Source of the DNA: Gigaspora margarita
Lineage: Eukaryota > Glomeromycota > Glomeromycetes > Diversisporales > Gigasporaceae
Reading direction: 5' to 3'
DNA length: 64,000 nt
Assembly: GCA_009809945.1 (NCBI GenBank)
Contig: WTPW01000030.1
Location: 193,021-257,020, forward strand
In this document: positions 10,777 to 23,028 of the stretch, piece after piece
How the letters are laid out: each line of letters opens with the position of its first letter
Position numbering within the stretch: the first letter of the stretch is position 1
Notes under the pieces: generated by a model
Databases searched by the model: none
What the model was told of the DNA's origin: nothing
Seen by the model: the letters and a program-made list of their open reading frames with translations, nothing else
Program-made: the position numbers and the translations under genes

Positions 10777-12281
10777 TTAAATTTTGCGAATTTGAAATAC
10801 TTCATATTCATCTATAGAAAACCAACCATCTACACTTCTAATTGAATGATAACCAAATTTACTTGAATGAAACCAACTTTTAGTATCATAATTACTTCCA
10901 AAGGAACTAACACCAAACCATGGACCACAAGATACGTCACTATAATAAATTGCTCTAAGTTTATCAGTTACACGACTAAGAATAGATTGATTCAAATTTT
11001 CATTTTTTAAAGAAAAAATAAAGCTACCAGTTGTTTCACCAAACATCCAATTATCAGCTTTCCAAATAGAAGGATTATAACCACCAAGTATTTCATTTGT
11101 TCCATTAACCTTTACAGCAACAATGGTACCCGGTATATTGTCACATAGCCTATGAAATGCTTCACCCGTAAACCCATCCCTAGTACCTTTAAGTAAAAGA
11201 CTAAATTGATATGGAATCTCTGCAATATCATAAATTGCAGAACGTTGATCAATCCATGAAGAAATTTCTGCTGCATGTTGTAATGTGATTATTGAAGATG
11301 ATGGTTTAATAATGGAAACTTTTCTAGGAGAAATTTGTACCATTGCTTTTTTGCGAGGAGGTAAAATTGAAGAAGTAATAGATATATTTGGAGCTATCAA
11401 TTTTGAAATAATGTCATCCCATATATAATCTTCAAGAATATTTCGATAAGGTTTAATTTTCTTTAAGACATCTTCACCAGAAACTTGAAAGTATCTAATA
11501 TGAGGAAGACAATTTTGAAGGGTAGATTTTAAAGACTTAAAATTATCATTATTCCATTCTTCAATTTTTGATGGTAAATTAGGAGTTTTTACTTTTCCCC
11601 ATAGAATGACCTTATCCCAAATTTCTGATTCGTCCATTTTTAAATCATCATTCTTTAAAAGTGCAATTAAAGCATTTTCTTGAAGATTAGTAAAATCATC
11701 AGAATCGAAAATCATTCTCGGTTGTTGTATAATAACGTCATTGCAAAAATTCTGTAAGTCTATAAAGTTTTCATTCTGAAAACTTATTTGGTAAACACGA
11801 GAAAAATTTAAGCGAAGCCAAGATGTACTGTTTTTAATAAGTATATGTTGAAAATGGCTAATTAACTCTGGGAACATGAATTCATTAATAGTGATCAATA
11901 GATCAAATATGGCTGAAGCTTCATAATTCTTTAAAGAAATTATACCACTATAAATGTACCTACAATAACATTTTAGTTTATGATACGATTATTTTAATTA
12001 ATCATAATAAAAATCAATAAAATTGTAGCTTACTTAATTATGGCATTAAACATTTCAGCAGAAATATGAGGTAATTTAATTTCAATGATATTATTTTTTT
12101 TATTTGCGTTTGCTAATTTTTGACGAAAGTATGGTGAACGTTGGTATAAGATTACTGAATGCGCTTTAAAAAGGCAAGTATTCGATTGTTCTCCAACTTC
12201 AAATGTCACATCATAACCATATTCACTTTCAAGAAGATTAGTAAAATCTTGCGAAAGTTTCCCAAAAAATTCTGATGTCAT
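10777..12281 (-). CDS. BTB-BACK-TLDc protein, single TLDc domain (476 aa)
   Basis: Exon 1 is 12281-12034 and exon 2 is 11959-10777. The 74-bp intron has donor GTAAGC and acceptor TTGTAG, and splicing gives the uninterrupted IIKYIYSGIISLKNYEAS. The BTB/POZ domain spans about residues 1-100 (YDVTFEVGEQ, FKAHSVILYQRSPYFR). A BACK region follows to about 290 (WLRLNFSRVYQISF, EIWDKVILWGK). One TLDc domain occupies about 311-476 (LLLKGTRDGFTGEAFHRLCD, NEILGGYNPSIW, GPWFGV, DEYEVFQI). BTB proteins commonly act as substrate adaptors for CUL3 ubiquitin ligases. TLDc domains are linked to oxidative-stress resistance and V-ATPase regulation in other eukaryotes. The substrate here is unknown. The gene is transcribed away from its two plus-strand paralogues. 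The exon-1 length (248 nt) and intron phase are identical in all three. Confidence 0.92.
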
Positions 12282-13158
12282 TTTCGTTGTTATGATAATT
12301 TAGAAGTGAGCAAAAAGTATTTAAGATATCTTAATGTACACAAACCGAATTCAGTAACAAACTAGTTTGTCCATGTGGCGATATCAATACATAATTAAAA
12401 AAAATTTTGAATCTCATGACTATGAGAGAATATATTTAAAATAGATGACATAATGCTGAACGTATCAATTAAACAATGGCGTGATACGTAATAATAATTG
12501 TAATAATATCATAATGCATAATTATTATCATTTTTATGTTATTTTTATACTATCCTATTTTCAACTCATCTAAATTTAAAACCAGGTACATCACGAGATT
12601 TAATTAACGTTAAAAATTATTAATGTTAAGGTTAAGGGGCTAAGGTTAGAAAGCTTCTAGATGTAAAAAATCGTCTCCCGATATTTTTTACATTTTTTTT
12701 TTTTTTTGCTTCCTCGACTGATTCGGATATACGTGGCTTTAACCCCCAAATCAGGCAGCTTATTAAATATGCATGCTTATCTGAATTCATATGATTGTCC
12801 CATAACATTACGTAGCTATCTGCCTGTTCAATCATGATTAATTATCGTTCATACCGGCCAATCGGATTACTACAGCAGATCCCTGCTTAGCCTCAATTTC
12901 CCCGATGACCTTTCTGATCTCATAATACCGATAGCCTTATTTCTGACAAGACATAATTATGATTGCCTATTTTGCCGATAGAAGCTTTCACTAAATGCTT
13001 ATTTTTTCAATCAACCTAATTTCAGAAAGCCCTATTCATTGACGTGAGATATATTAACAATCTATGGTTTTAAATATTCGGTGAAATTGTAGTTACAGTT
13101 AAATGACTGAATGGGCAAATTGATTATTGATCAAATGAGATTTTGGGAAAATGAGATA
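12282..13158. other. spacer between divergent BTB genes; possible peptide relic
   Basis: Mostly AT-rich. On the minus strand, about 12950-12840 reads EIRKVIGEIEAKQGSAVVIR. After a frame change, 12835-12632 reads ADSYVMLWDNHMNSDKHAYL. These look weakly protein-like but match no family I recognise, and a poly-T tract breaks the rest. I leave it as an unassigned possible relic. Confidence 0.25.
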
Positions 13159-13334
13159 CAGTAAACCTCCATTAGTGCACCTTCTATAAGTGCATATACC
13201 CTCTCTAAATGCACACTCTTATTCTGGCCCAAATATATACATGCTCTCTATAAATACACTTTTTCTAAATGTTCTCTAAGTGCACGTTGTTAAAGCTTGG
13301 TCTCAAGAGAATGCACTTGTAGAGGTTTTTGCTG
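13159..13334. mobile_element. TA-flanked MITE, 176 bp, CAGTAAACCTCC end
   Basis: The left end CAGTAAACCTCCATTAGTGC and the right end GCACTTGTAGAGG...GCTG are inverted. TA lies at 13157-13158 and 13335-13336. The interior holds CTCTCTAAATGCAC-type words shared with the copies at 4776-4954 and 34659-34832. Confidence 0.7.
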
Positions 13335-13445
13335 TATCAAAAATACGTCTTGTTGGTGAAATGATATTACAGAAAAATTGATTTCAGGAGGTTAACCCTT
13401 AACCCTATTAGATCTGTCAACTCGAAATGTACTAAGATTTTTCTG

Positions 13446-13580
13446 ATCTTTTCCAAGACGTTTTAACTTTATGGATGTGAACATGATTACAATGTAACAA
13501 TTGATAACATTAATTTTTGCATCAACGCTCACAAATGCCACTAAGAGAAACAACATTATTGAAATAAAATTTTAACATTA
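13446..13580 (+). pseudogene. relic of a BTB first exon
   Basis: The stretch matches the BTB exon at 14660-14850 in order: TTTCCAAGACGTTTTAACTT, GTGAACATGATTACAATGTA, then ACAAATGCCACTAAGAGAAA and ACAACATTATTGAAAT. The middle of the exon (from the GEQ/GDQ region to the YFRQNL region) is deleted or replaced, and no start codon or downstream exon remains. It marks a further, now lost, member of the cluster between the divergent genes. Confidence 0.7.
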
Positions 13581-14215
13581 AGATTTAAAATTCAGTGGCC
13601 AATTAGACATTAATTTTAGTCGTAATAACTTAACTATTAATTGCTATTTAATATGTAAATTGTTGAACGTCAATCAACACAAGGCGAAATTTCCGTTGTA
13701 TGTTGTTAATCATAGAGAAAGATTGTGTAATAATCGACGTTTTTTTTTGATGAAAAAGTTGTATCATTGCTTTTTTACGATTAAATTTCTAATAAAGTGT
13801 TTCTTTATAACATCGTTCCGCGCATTGTTTCAAGATTTTTTTTTTTTTTTGGTAGCGACTTAGTTTTTTTTTTAAAGAATTTATAAAATAATATTTTTAT
13901 CTACAATACTATAATTTTTTGCCAAGTATTGTTTAGACAATATATTATAATATTTAAATATTTTAAAATAAGCTAATTAAAATTTAACATTTATTTTTGG
14001 CATATTTAAATTTGCTATTATAAAATATTTTATAAAGTTTTAATAGATAATGTCGCCAAATAATGCCAGAAGTATATTGCGTAATATGAGGATAATAATA
14101 TCAAAATAAAATCTATTAGATAGTGAATTGATATAAAAATATACCACCAAATTTATTCACAATTAAAGCAAAAAAAAAAAACAATGATTCAGATAATAAA
14201 ATGGTATAATCATTA

Positions 14216-14409
14216 CCGTAAATCGCCATATTCAGACCGGGTCTAGTATACAGCCGAAAATTCATAAAATTAAAAGAAAAACTTTAAAGAGTAACACATT
14301 TTGCATATTTAAAAAATCAGGTTTGATTAATACATCCGCACCCGGATATACTTACGTACGTTCGTACGTACATTGTGGGTTTAGGGGTCTTGTATATGGC
14401 AATTTACGG
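14216..14409. mobile_element. TA-flanked MITE in the promoter of the first tandem BTB gene
   Basis: The ends CCGTAAATCGCCATATTCAG and (reversed) CCGTAAATTGCCATATACAA are inverted, with TA at 14214-14215 and 14410-14411. The flanks (ATTCAGATAAT before, CTGACTACTTCAG after) are contiguous around a single TA in the paralogous promoter near 17473-17505. That paralogue therefore represents the empty site. The insertion lies about 230-420 bp upstream of the start codon. Confidence 0.8.
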
Positions 14410-14543
14410 TAACACATCTGACTACTTCAGTTTTTAGTAGTCTTTAGTATAGTCCGAAACCGAATTTTAACACATTTACAGTATTTATAAGAAGACTAAA
14501 TAAGTAACTCTTGTTTTGTGTTCAAATTTTTGATGTACATGCG

Positions 14544-14550
14544 TATAAAA
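14544..14550 (+). promoter_or_regulatory. TATA-like box of BTB gene 14639-16878
   Basis: TATAAAA lies 89-95 bp before the ATG. It sits within a block (ACATGCGTATAAAATGGC, then TTATTGTAGCACTTAC) that is kept almost unchanged upstream of the paralogue at 17698. Confidence 0.5.
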
Positions 14551-14638
14551 TGGCAATTTATTGTAGCACTTACAACTTTTATGCATATGTATTAATTCAC
14601 AACTAAAAATATATATTTGACGAAATTTTTGCAGAAAG

Positions 14639-16878
14639 ATGAACTTAAATCTTTTTGAACAACTTTCCCAAGATATTTTTCAACTTTATGAAAGTGAACA
14701 TGATTACAATGTAGCAATTGAAGTTGGAGATCAACCAAATAACCAACTTTTTAAAGCACATTCAGTAATATTGCACCAACGTTCATTGTATTTTCGACAG
14801 AATTTAACAAATGCCACCAAGAAAAACAACATTATTGAAATTAAATTACCTCATGTTTCTATCAAAGAATTTAACATTATTATGAAGTAAGATATAGTAT
14901 TTAATGTTTATAACTTACCAATTGAACTTAAATTAGCATTAATCATTATAAATTAATTGCTATTTAAATTAAGTATTTAATATATTCGATATATAATTTA
15001 AACAGCAATTAAACTAAAAATAAATCAAAATTTTCAATTTACTAACCTGCAATATTACCAAATATATGTAGATATATTTATGGTGGCATAGTTTCATTAG
15101 AAAAATTTGAAGCATCAGATATATTAGATCTTTTGATCACCACCGAAGAATTTAAACTTACAGAATTAATAGAAAATCTTCAAAATCATCTTATTAATAA
15201 TGAGGCATCTTGGTTACGTTTCAATTTTTCTCGTGTTTACAAAATAAGTTTTAATAATGAAAATTTTAAAACTTTACAACAATTTTGTAATGATATTATT
15301 GCAAAACAACCAAACATGATTTTTGATTTAGATGATTTCACTTCTCTACCAGAAAATGCTTTAGTTACTCTTTTGAAGCGTGATGATTTACAAATGAATG
15401 AATTAGAGATTTGGAATAAAGTTATTTTATGGGGAAAAGATAAAATTCCAGACCTACCACAAAATCTTGATCAATGGAAAGAAGCAAATTTTAATTCGTT
15501 AAAAACTACACTTCAACACTGCCTTCCATACATCAGATACTTTCAGATTCCTAGTAACGAAATCCTAAAGAAAATTAAACCTTATCATACTATTCTTGAA
15601 AAGAGCATTTGGGATGATATCCTAACAAAAAATTTAGACCCTGATACGCCCGTCTCCAAGACTTCTTTAATTTTACCTAACCGTGCGAAGATAACAACAC
15701 ATTCTCCTTCTAGATCTCCAACTAATAATGTCACACCTTCTACAATTACCTTACAACACGATACAGAGATTTCATCCTCTATACTTACATCACATCATGT
15801 AGCGGAAATTTCATCATGGATTGATCGACGTTCAAAAATTTATGATATTGCAGATATACCATATGAATTTAAACTTTTACTTAAAGGCAGTAGAGATGAT
15901 TTTACAGGTGATACTTTTCATAAACTATGTGATAATATACCTGGAACCGTAGTTGTCTTAAAAGTTAATGACACAAATGAAATACTTGGTGGTTATAATC
16001 CTCTCACATGGGAAGTTTTTATCGGAGGTGGCGCATATGTTAAGACAAGTGATAGTTTTATCTTCTCTTTAGGAAATGGGAATTTTAAGAAATCTATTCT
16101 TAGTCGCATACTTAAAAAATCATATGGAATCTGGAATGGTCAAATTTCAGAAGGACCATGGTTTGGTAATGATCTTGGAATGGGAAATGATAAAGGAACT
16201 AATCCTAAAGAGTGGTATTATGAAAAATATGCATATCATAATCCAATTAGGAATGTAACTGGTTGGTTTTCTATTGTTGAATATGAAGTATTTCAAATTT
16301 ATAAAAAATTATTGAACATCCATCGACATCATCCAACATCTTTCACAATTACACCACAACATATGGCAGAGATTTCTTCGTGGATTGATCGACGTTCGAC
16401 AATTTATGATATTACAGAAATTCCATATGAATTTAAGCTTTTACTTAGAGGTAGTAGGGATGGATTCACCGCTGAAATATTTCATAGATTATGTGATAAT
16501 ATACCTGGTACTGTAGTTGTTTTAAGGGTCCGTGGCACAGATGAAATACTTGGTGGTTATAATCCTCTTATCTGGACAATTTCTAAAAATTATAATGGAT
16601 ATGAATATGCAGCTACTGCCGATAGTTTTATTTTCTCTTTAAAAAATGGAAACCTGAATAAATCTATTCTCAGTCGTGTTAAAGGGACGTCATCAGCAAT
16701 TTACTATCATAACGTAACACAAGGTCCACAGTTTGGTAATGATCTTATAGTAAACAATCCCAAAAATTCGCGTTATTACAAATCTTCATATGATAAAGAA
16801 ATCAGAGATGTATTGCGTTATCGTTATGAATTTTTTATAGATGAATTCGAAGTGTTTCAAATTTGTAAAAAAAATTAA
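14639..16878 (+). CDS. BTB-BACK protein with two TLDc domains (684 aa)
   Basis: Exon 1 is 14639-14886 and exon 2 is 15072-16878. The 185-bp intron (GTAAGATA...TATGTAG) joins IIMK to YIYGGIVSLEKFEASDIL in frame. BTB spans about residues 1-100 (YNVAIEVGDQ, FKAHSVILHQRSLYFRQ). BACK-like helices follow to about 290 (WLRFNFSRVYKISF, EIWNKVILWGKDKIPDLP). Two TLDc domains follow at about 325-495 and 512-684. Each starts AEISSWIDRRS and contains LLL(K/R)GSRD-F, CDNIPGTVVVL, EILGGYNPL and a terminal YEVFQI or FEVFQI. The linker (about 290-325) is Ser/Thr/Pro-rich. The second TLDc arose by internal duplication before the gene itself was tandemly duplicated, because the next gene has the same layout. 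Likely an adaptor scaffold; the substrate is unknown. Confidence 0.92.
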
Positions 16879-17697
16879 AGCTTACTGTACATATTATATT
16901 ATCGTGAAAATATAATACTTTAGTTACAAACATGGATACAAAACAAATACATAAAAGCTATTGTTACAAAGATATTATTTTTAGATAATGATTGTCGAAT
17001 ATAATTGTAAGTTCTACTATTGTAGTGATAAACTTTTAAAACATGAATTCGAATAATTTCTTTGAAATAACTCAGAATATTAAAAATATAAACACGTGCG
17101 AATTTTTAGAGATAGACTATGTAGTCACGCCAAAAATATCGTGATCGCATCCTTTTTTATGCCAACCAGGTTAATTTAAATGCTCGTGGAAACCGAATGT
17201 TGTCTACGTTAAATTCACTGACCACATGTGTTCCTCTTAATTAAATACTATTCTAATCCCAAAATACCCATGCTACGTTAATATTATTTTAGGCATTAAA
17301 ATTTATTAATATTTGCTATTATAAAATCTTTAGAATATTTTAATAGGTACAGTCTTTCGTCAAATAATGCCAAAATAATTGTAAAATACCAAAAATAAAA
17401 TCTATTAATAATGAATGAATATAAAAATATACACCAATCTTATTTACAACTAAAAAAAAAAAAAAAGAATAATTCAGATAATATAATTAATACATCCGAC
17501 TACTTCAGTCTTTAGTATAGTCTGAAACCGAATTTCAACAAGAAGATTGTTTCTTGTTCAAATTTTTGATATACATGCGTATAAAATGGCAATTTATTGT
17601 AGCACTTACGTTGCAGTAACAGCTGACGTACGTACGACCTTTGTGCATATATTAATTTTGGACTAAAATACATATGCGACGAAATTTTCACAGCAAG
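16879..17697. other. spacer and 5' region between tandem BTB genes
   Basis: From about 17280 onward it resembles the 5' region of the first gene (AAATTTATTTTAAAATATT-like runs, GTCAAATAATGCCA, CTTCAGTCTTTAGTATAG, CCGAAACCGAATTT). The tandem duplication therefore included several hundred bases upstream of the gene. The segment before 17280 holds nothing recognised. Confidence 0.55.
17580..17586 (+). promoter_or_regulatory. TATA-like box of BTB gene 17698-19999
   Basis: TATAAAA in the conserved block ACATGCGTATAAAATGGC, 112-118 bp before the ATG. A roughly 25-bp insertion (AACAGCTGACGTACGTACG) relative to the first gene lies between the box and the start. Confidence 0.5.
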
Positions 17698-19999
17698 ATG
17701 ACCTTAAAACTTTTTGAACAACTTTCCCAAGATATTTTTCAACTTTATGAAAGTGAGCATGATTATAATGTAGCAATTGAAGTTGGAGAGCAACCAAATA
17801 TCCAACTTTTTAAAGCACATTCAGTAATATTGCACCAACGTTCATTATACTTTCGCCAGAATTTAACCAATGCCGCCAAGACAGACAACATTATTGAAAT
17901 TAAATTACCTCATGTTTCTATCAAAGAATTTGAGATTATTATTAAGTAAGATATAGTGTTTAATGGCCTAAATTAGTTTTAATCATTATAACTTAATTGC
18001 TATTTAAATTAGGCTTAATGAACTAATATAATATTAATGATTATAACTAATTGCTATTTAAATTAAGTTTAATGAACTAATATAATATACGATATATAAT
18101 TTAAACAGCAATTAAGCTAAGAATAAATTAAAATTTTCAATTTACTAACCTGTAATATTAAATTTATGTAGGTATATTTATGGTGGCATAGTTTCATTAG
18201 AAAAATTTGAAGCATCAGATATATTAAATCTTTTGATCACCATCGAAGAATTTAAACTTGCAAAATTAGTTGAAAATCTTCAAAATCATCTTATTAATAA
18301 TAAGGCATCTTGGTTACGTTTTAATTTTTCTCGTGTTTACCAAATAAGTTTTTATCATGAAAACTTTAAAACTTTACAACAATTTTGTAATGATATTATT
18401 GCAAAACAACCAAACATGATTTTTGATTTAAATGATTTCACTTCTCTACCAGAGAATGCTTTAGTTACTCTTTTGAAGCGTGATGATTTACAAATGGATG
18501 AATTAGAGATTTGGGATAAAGTTATTTTATGGGGAAAAGATAAAATTCCTGATCTACCACCAAATCTTGATCAATGGACAGAAGCAAATTTTAATTCGTT
18601 AAAAACTACACTTCAACACTGCCTTCCTTACATCAGATACTTTCAGATTCCTAGTAACGAAATCCTAAAGAAAATTAAACCTTATCATACTATTCTTGAA
18701 AAGAGCATTTGGGATGATATCCTAACAAAAAATTTAGACCCTGATACGCCTGTCTCCAAGACTTCTTTAATTTTACCTAACCGTACGAAGATAACAACAC
18801 AATCTTCTTCTAGATATCCAACTAATAATGTCACACCTACAATTACCTTACAGCACGATACAGAGATTTCATCCTCTATAATTACATCACANCATGTAGC
18901 GGAAATTTCATCATGGATTGATCGACGTTCAAAAATTTATGATATTGCAGATATACCATATGAATTTAAACTTTTACTTAAAGGCAGTAGAGATGNTTTT
19001 ACAGGTGATACTTTTCATAAACTATGTGATAATATACCTGGAACCGTAGTTGTTTTAAAAGTTAATGACACAAATGAAATACTTGGTGGTTATAATCCTC
19101 TCACATGGAAAGCTTTTGATGAAAATGGTGGCATGTATGCTAACACAGTTAATAGCTTTATTTTCTCTTTAGAAAATGGAGGTCTTAAATCCATTTTTAG
19201 CCGTGTATTTATTGCATCACGTGGAATCTGGAATGGTCTAATGTCACAAGGGCCATGGTTTGGTAATGATCTTGGAATGGGTAATAATAATGGAACTAAT
19301 CCTAAGGAATGGTATTATGAAAAACATACGTATCATAATCCAATCAGGAACGAAACTGGTTGGTTTTCTGTTGTCGAATATGAAGTATTTCAAGTTTATA
19401 AAAAATCATTAGACATGAAAACTCTTTACCGAAATCATTCAATATCTTATATAATTACATTACAACATATAGCAGAGATTTCATCATGGATTGATCGACG
19501 TTCGGATACTTATTCTTATGATATCACAGAAATTCCATATCAATTCAAGCTATTACTAAGAGGCAGCAGGGATGGTTTTACGGGTGAAGCATTTCATAAC
19601 CTATGCGATAATATACCCAACACTGTGGTTATTGCAAAAACCAATCGTACAAATGAGATACTTGGTGGTTACAATCCTCTTATATGGAAATTTTCTAACA
19701 ATGAAAATGGATATGAGTATGCAGAAACGGATGGTAGTTTTATTTTCTCTCTAAAAAATGGAAACCTGAATAGATCTATTCTTTGTCGTGTGGTCGCTAA
19801 ATCAAATGCAATACATTATCGTAACTTATCACAAGGTCCATGGTTTGGTGTTTATGATCTTGGAATGGGAAATGATCCTAAAAAATGGTATTCTCGTCAT
19901 TATTCATATGATGGAAGAATCAGAAATGCATCGCATACATCACCTTATTCACTTTCTATAGATGAATACGAAGTATTTCAAATTTGTAAAAAAAATTAA
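17698..19999 (+). CDS. BTB-BACK protein with two TLDc domains (691 aa), tandem paralogue
   Basis: Exon 1 is 17698-17945 and exon 2 is 18172-19999, with a 226-bp intron (GTAAGATA...TATGTAG). I chose the ATG at 17698 (MTLKLFEQLSQDI) because it aligns with the start of the paralogue. An in-frame ATG at 17674 would add eight residues that are not conserved. The layout matches the upstream gene: BTB about 1-100, BACK to about 290, TLDc at about 324-492 and 514-691. Two codons contain N bases (near 18892 and 18996). TLDc 2 carries a two-residue insertion (RRSDTYSYDI) relative to its paralogue. The last 410 bp and about 1 kb of downstream DNA are duplicated at 54.9-57.0 kb. Confidence 0.92.
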
Positions 20000-21010
20000 A
20001 GCTTATTGTCTAACTAATTAATGTTAGTCAAATTAGTATACTATATATATAATAAATTATGGAAATATACAGTACTTTAATTCAAATTATGAATATAAAG
20101 TAAATGCATTAATATAAAATTTTTTTTCGGTATTTAAGATAAGGTCTGAGGGTTCAGCGCAGAATCCCGACGTACAAAATCCCAACGGGTCTAAATCTCG
20201 TGAACGTAATATTGAAAGGCTATTATCCTGAATGATAAAACTCCGACAATAAATAATCTTGAATTAAAAATTCCGATGGCGAAATAATCCTGAATGCGAA
20301 TAATAAATTATTAAAGTCTCAATAATTTATTTATTCACATTCGGGACAAGGACTTCCATTAAGATAAAAACGGAATAAAATGATAAATTTACGTATTTAA
20401 AATCTGATCTGATCTCGTAACAGCAGGTACATTACATATCGATATTATCGTTTTGAGAGATCATTATAAAATTGTTATTGTGTAAGAAAAGAAAAAGTCA
20501 AATTTATTCGAAATTATTTGAACTTTTTATTATCTGGCTTTACATTATATATCGATATTATCGTTATGAAAATTAAAGCTTTAAATATTATCGTTATTAT
20601 AAAATTTTTAAAAGAAAATGCCGAGTTTATTCGAAATTATTTAACTTTTATTATCTAGCTTTACATGTAACATAAAATATTTGTAAATTTTGAATTGCCA
20701 ATAAAAAGTAGTTTTCTTTCGTTTATGTCAGGTTTTTGGAAGATTTCTTGCTTGGTTCAGATTTTTATATCTTCTATCGTTTCCTGAATTGGTTTGAAAT
20801 TTGATTCAAATATTTTTCAACCATTTTTTTTTGTTATGGCAAGCTATAAAACTTTTCATCAAGATCAAGCGTCTATATTAAAGTAGTATCGATATTAATA
20901 CTTCTATTTATTATGTTGTATAATTAATTTGATAAAATAATAAGCTATACCTCATAAAAAGTTTTTTATATTGATCGATAATTTCCAATTCAGTTTCACG
21001 TCTTCTGCAA
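19588..21010. repeat. source copy of a segmental duplication (copy at 54873-57003)
   Basis: From GAAGCATTTCATAACCTATG through the end of the BTB gene and about 1 kb of non-coding DNA, the sequence aligns with 54873-57003 in the same orientation. Diagnostic shared words include AGAATCCCGACGTACAAAAT, TTATCTAGCTTTACATGTAA and TATGTCAGGTTTTTGGAAGA. Similarity stops around CAATTCAGTTTCA. The non-coding part has no gene. Confidence 0.85.
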
Positions 21011-22890
21011 TATTGTCGATGTTAAGAATAGTTGAATTAATAATCACTGATTTTCTGAAGAATGAAGATGTCATATTTCCCAGAGGATTGACAAGATTTA
21101 TATAAATAAAATCTATTTTTAAAAAAAAATATGAATATGAACATATCTAATGCTCATTGTTGGTTAGATACTTTTAAATAATGCATGGCAAGTTTTTGCC
21201 ATTCATTTTAAAGTCATCATGCCAGGATGGTAATATTTTTTTATGCAAAAGTAATTGATACTGTTGCAATTGCATAGGTAATAAATTTTTGACTAGAATA
21301 TAGCAGACAAGGTCAATGTGAGCTGATTAAACTTGTATAGATAATCTCTCTTTAAAATATGCCAATAAGATTCTATAATTATCACATGGATTGCAGAAAT
21401 ATCTGATGAGGCAGATATTGCCCAAAGTGATCCTCTATTCCAATGGTACTATTCATTCTATAACTATAACCACACATGTAACAAATCTTTTTGATGACAG
21501 TAGTTGAACATTTTATGGTAGTTTTAAGAATAGTGAACTTAGTGATATCTTCATAATCATCACTTCACATGATTAATAGTTTGGCTTAAGTTAGAGTTAG
21601 TGTTAGATTTGGTGATAATATAGTTTAGACCAATTTTGTTAGTATTAGTAAACAAATGACATATTTGCATGATTTCACATGAAATATCCTCATTTTATAA
21701 ACAAACTGTATTTATATTTCTTGGGATAATGTAACAATCTCTTTATTATTGGTAGGTATTAATATATAATAGTAAAAATAAGGTTCTATAAAATCTAGCT
21801 CATCTTATAAATCCATTTTTGTATATTGAAAATATTATTATTCCACATAGGATTAATTATAAAGCATTCATTATACTTTATTAACATATAAATAATCTTT
21901 ATTTCTTTTACAGTTGAAGAAATTTATTGTATTTCGACATACTATTTATATAGTTGCAGTCTTATTTATATCTTTCCAATAGCCTTTATACGAGGGATCT
22001 GTGAAAATTCTTTATTAGAAAATAATATTTTTATATAATTAATATTCATATTTGTTAAAACCTAAAATCATTTTATCAAAAGAATATATATATTATAATT
22101 TGGTACTTGAAATATATAGATAGTTTATTAGAAGGTTTGTATTGTTAAGAAATACTAGAATTGAATAAAGGTTATACTTAGGTTAAATTGCATTATAGGT
22201 AGCATCAACATGCAAAGTTTCAAAAGCTAATAAATAGTTTTACAAATACAAATACCTCTAATGACCATTCGTTTCTAAAATAATCTTGTAAGTTTTTTAT
22301 TTAATAACAGTTTGCTAATAGAAGTTGATAATTTGCTCTCTTATATTGTATAACCACATGATATATCTACTAATAATATACTTGGTTTATGGTAAATAAT
22401 TTATAGTTATTTAAGAGCATTCAATTTTGCCTAATCTTTTTTTACCAAAACAGTTATGCTAATAATGAGTTTGCTATAATCTTATAAATTTAAAAAAATT
22501 TTGATTTTTTTTTAAAAAAATAAAAATTTTGGGAAAGCTGAAGAATCTAATTCATTGGAATTGAAATCCAGTACATCAATTTTAAATCTAAATGTTTCTA
22601 ATAAAATTGATTAATTAATAAAATTTTTTATAGAATCTACTTTATTTGTTATAGAAAATTGTAATTAAATTGTTAAAACTAAAAACTTTTATATAAAGAA
22701 AATTTAAATTTTTAGTTATTGTGTATCTACAATTTTGCATCAGACCATATTGGGAATGTAATGAAATAAAATTTTAATAAATTTAAATGTTTTTTCTATA
22801 TGTGGTAGAATTCAAAAAAGCTCTTAAACATTAATATTGATTATATTATTGTCAAATATTTTAGTTTAAATTTTGTCAGAAAAAATAATT
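21011..22890. other. AT-rich spacer, no gene recognised
   Basis: I see no supported coding frame, RNA gene or long inverted repeat. Long stretches are near-pure A/T with stop codons in all frames. Confidence 0.5.
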
Positions 22891-23028
22891 ATTGTATTTC
22901 TCTGAAAATAAGCACACCCTGAAAATAAGCACCCCTGGTCTACATTAAGTCCATTTTGGCCCGAATTATAATTGTCTTGGCCCGCATTATATACAAAAAG
23001 GGTGCTTATTTTCAGGTCTATACAGTAT
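22891..23028. mobile_element. short hairpin element, AAAATAAGCAC family
   Basis: The left end GTATTTCTCTGAAAATAAGC pairs with the right end GTGCTTATTTTCAGGTCTAT. The inner CTGAAAATAAGCACCCC is repeated. The same word family forms the arms of the nested MITE at 9472-9691. Confidence 0.55.

Noticed and set aside
12632..12835. Minus-strand open frame of 67 aa as a gene
   Set aside because: It includes a lysine run from a poly-T tract and no known domain; kept only as a possible relic inside the spacer entry.
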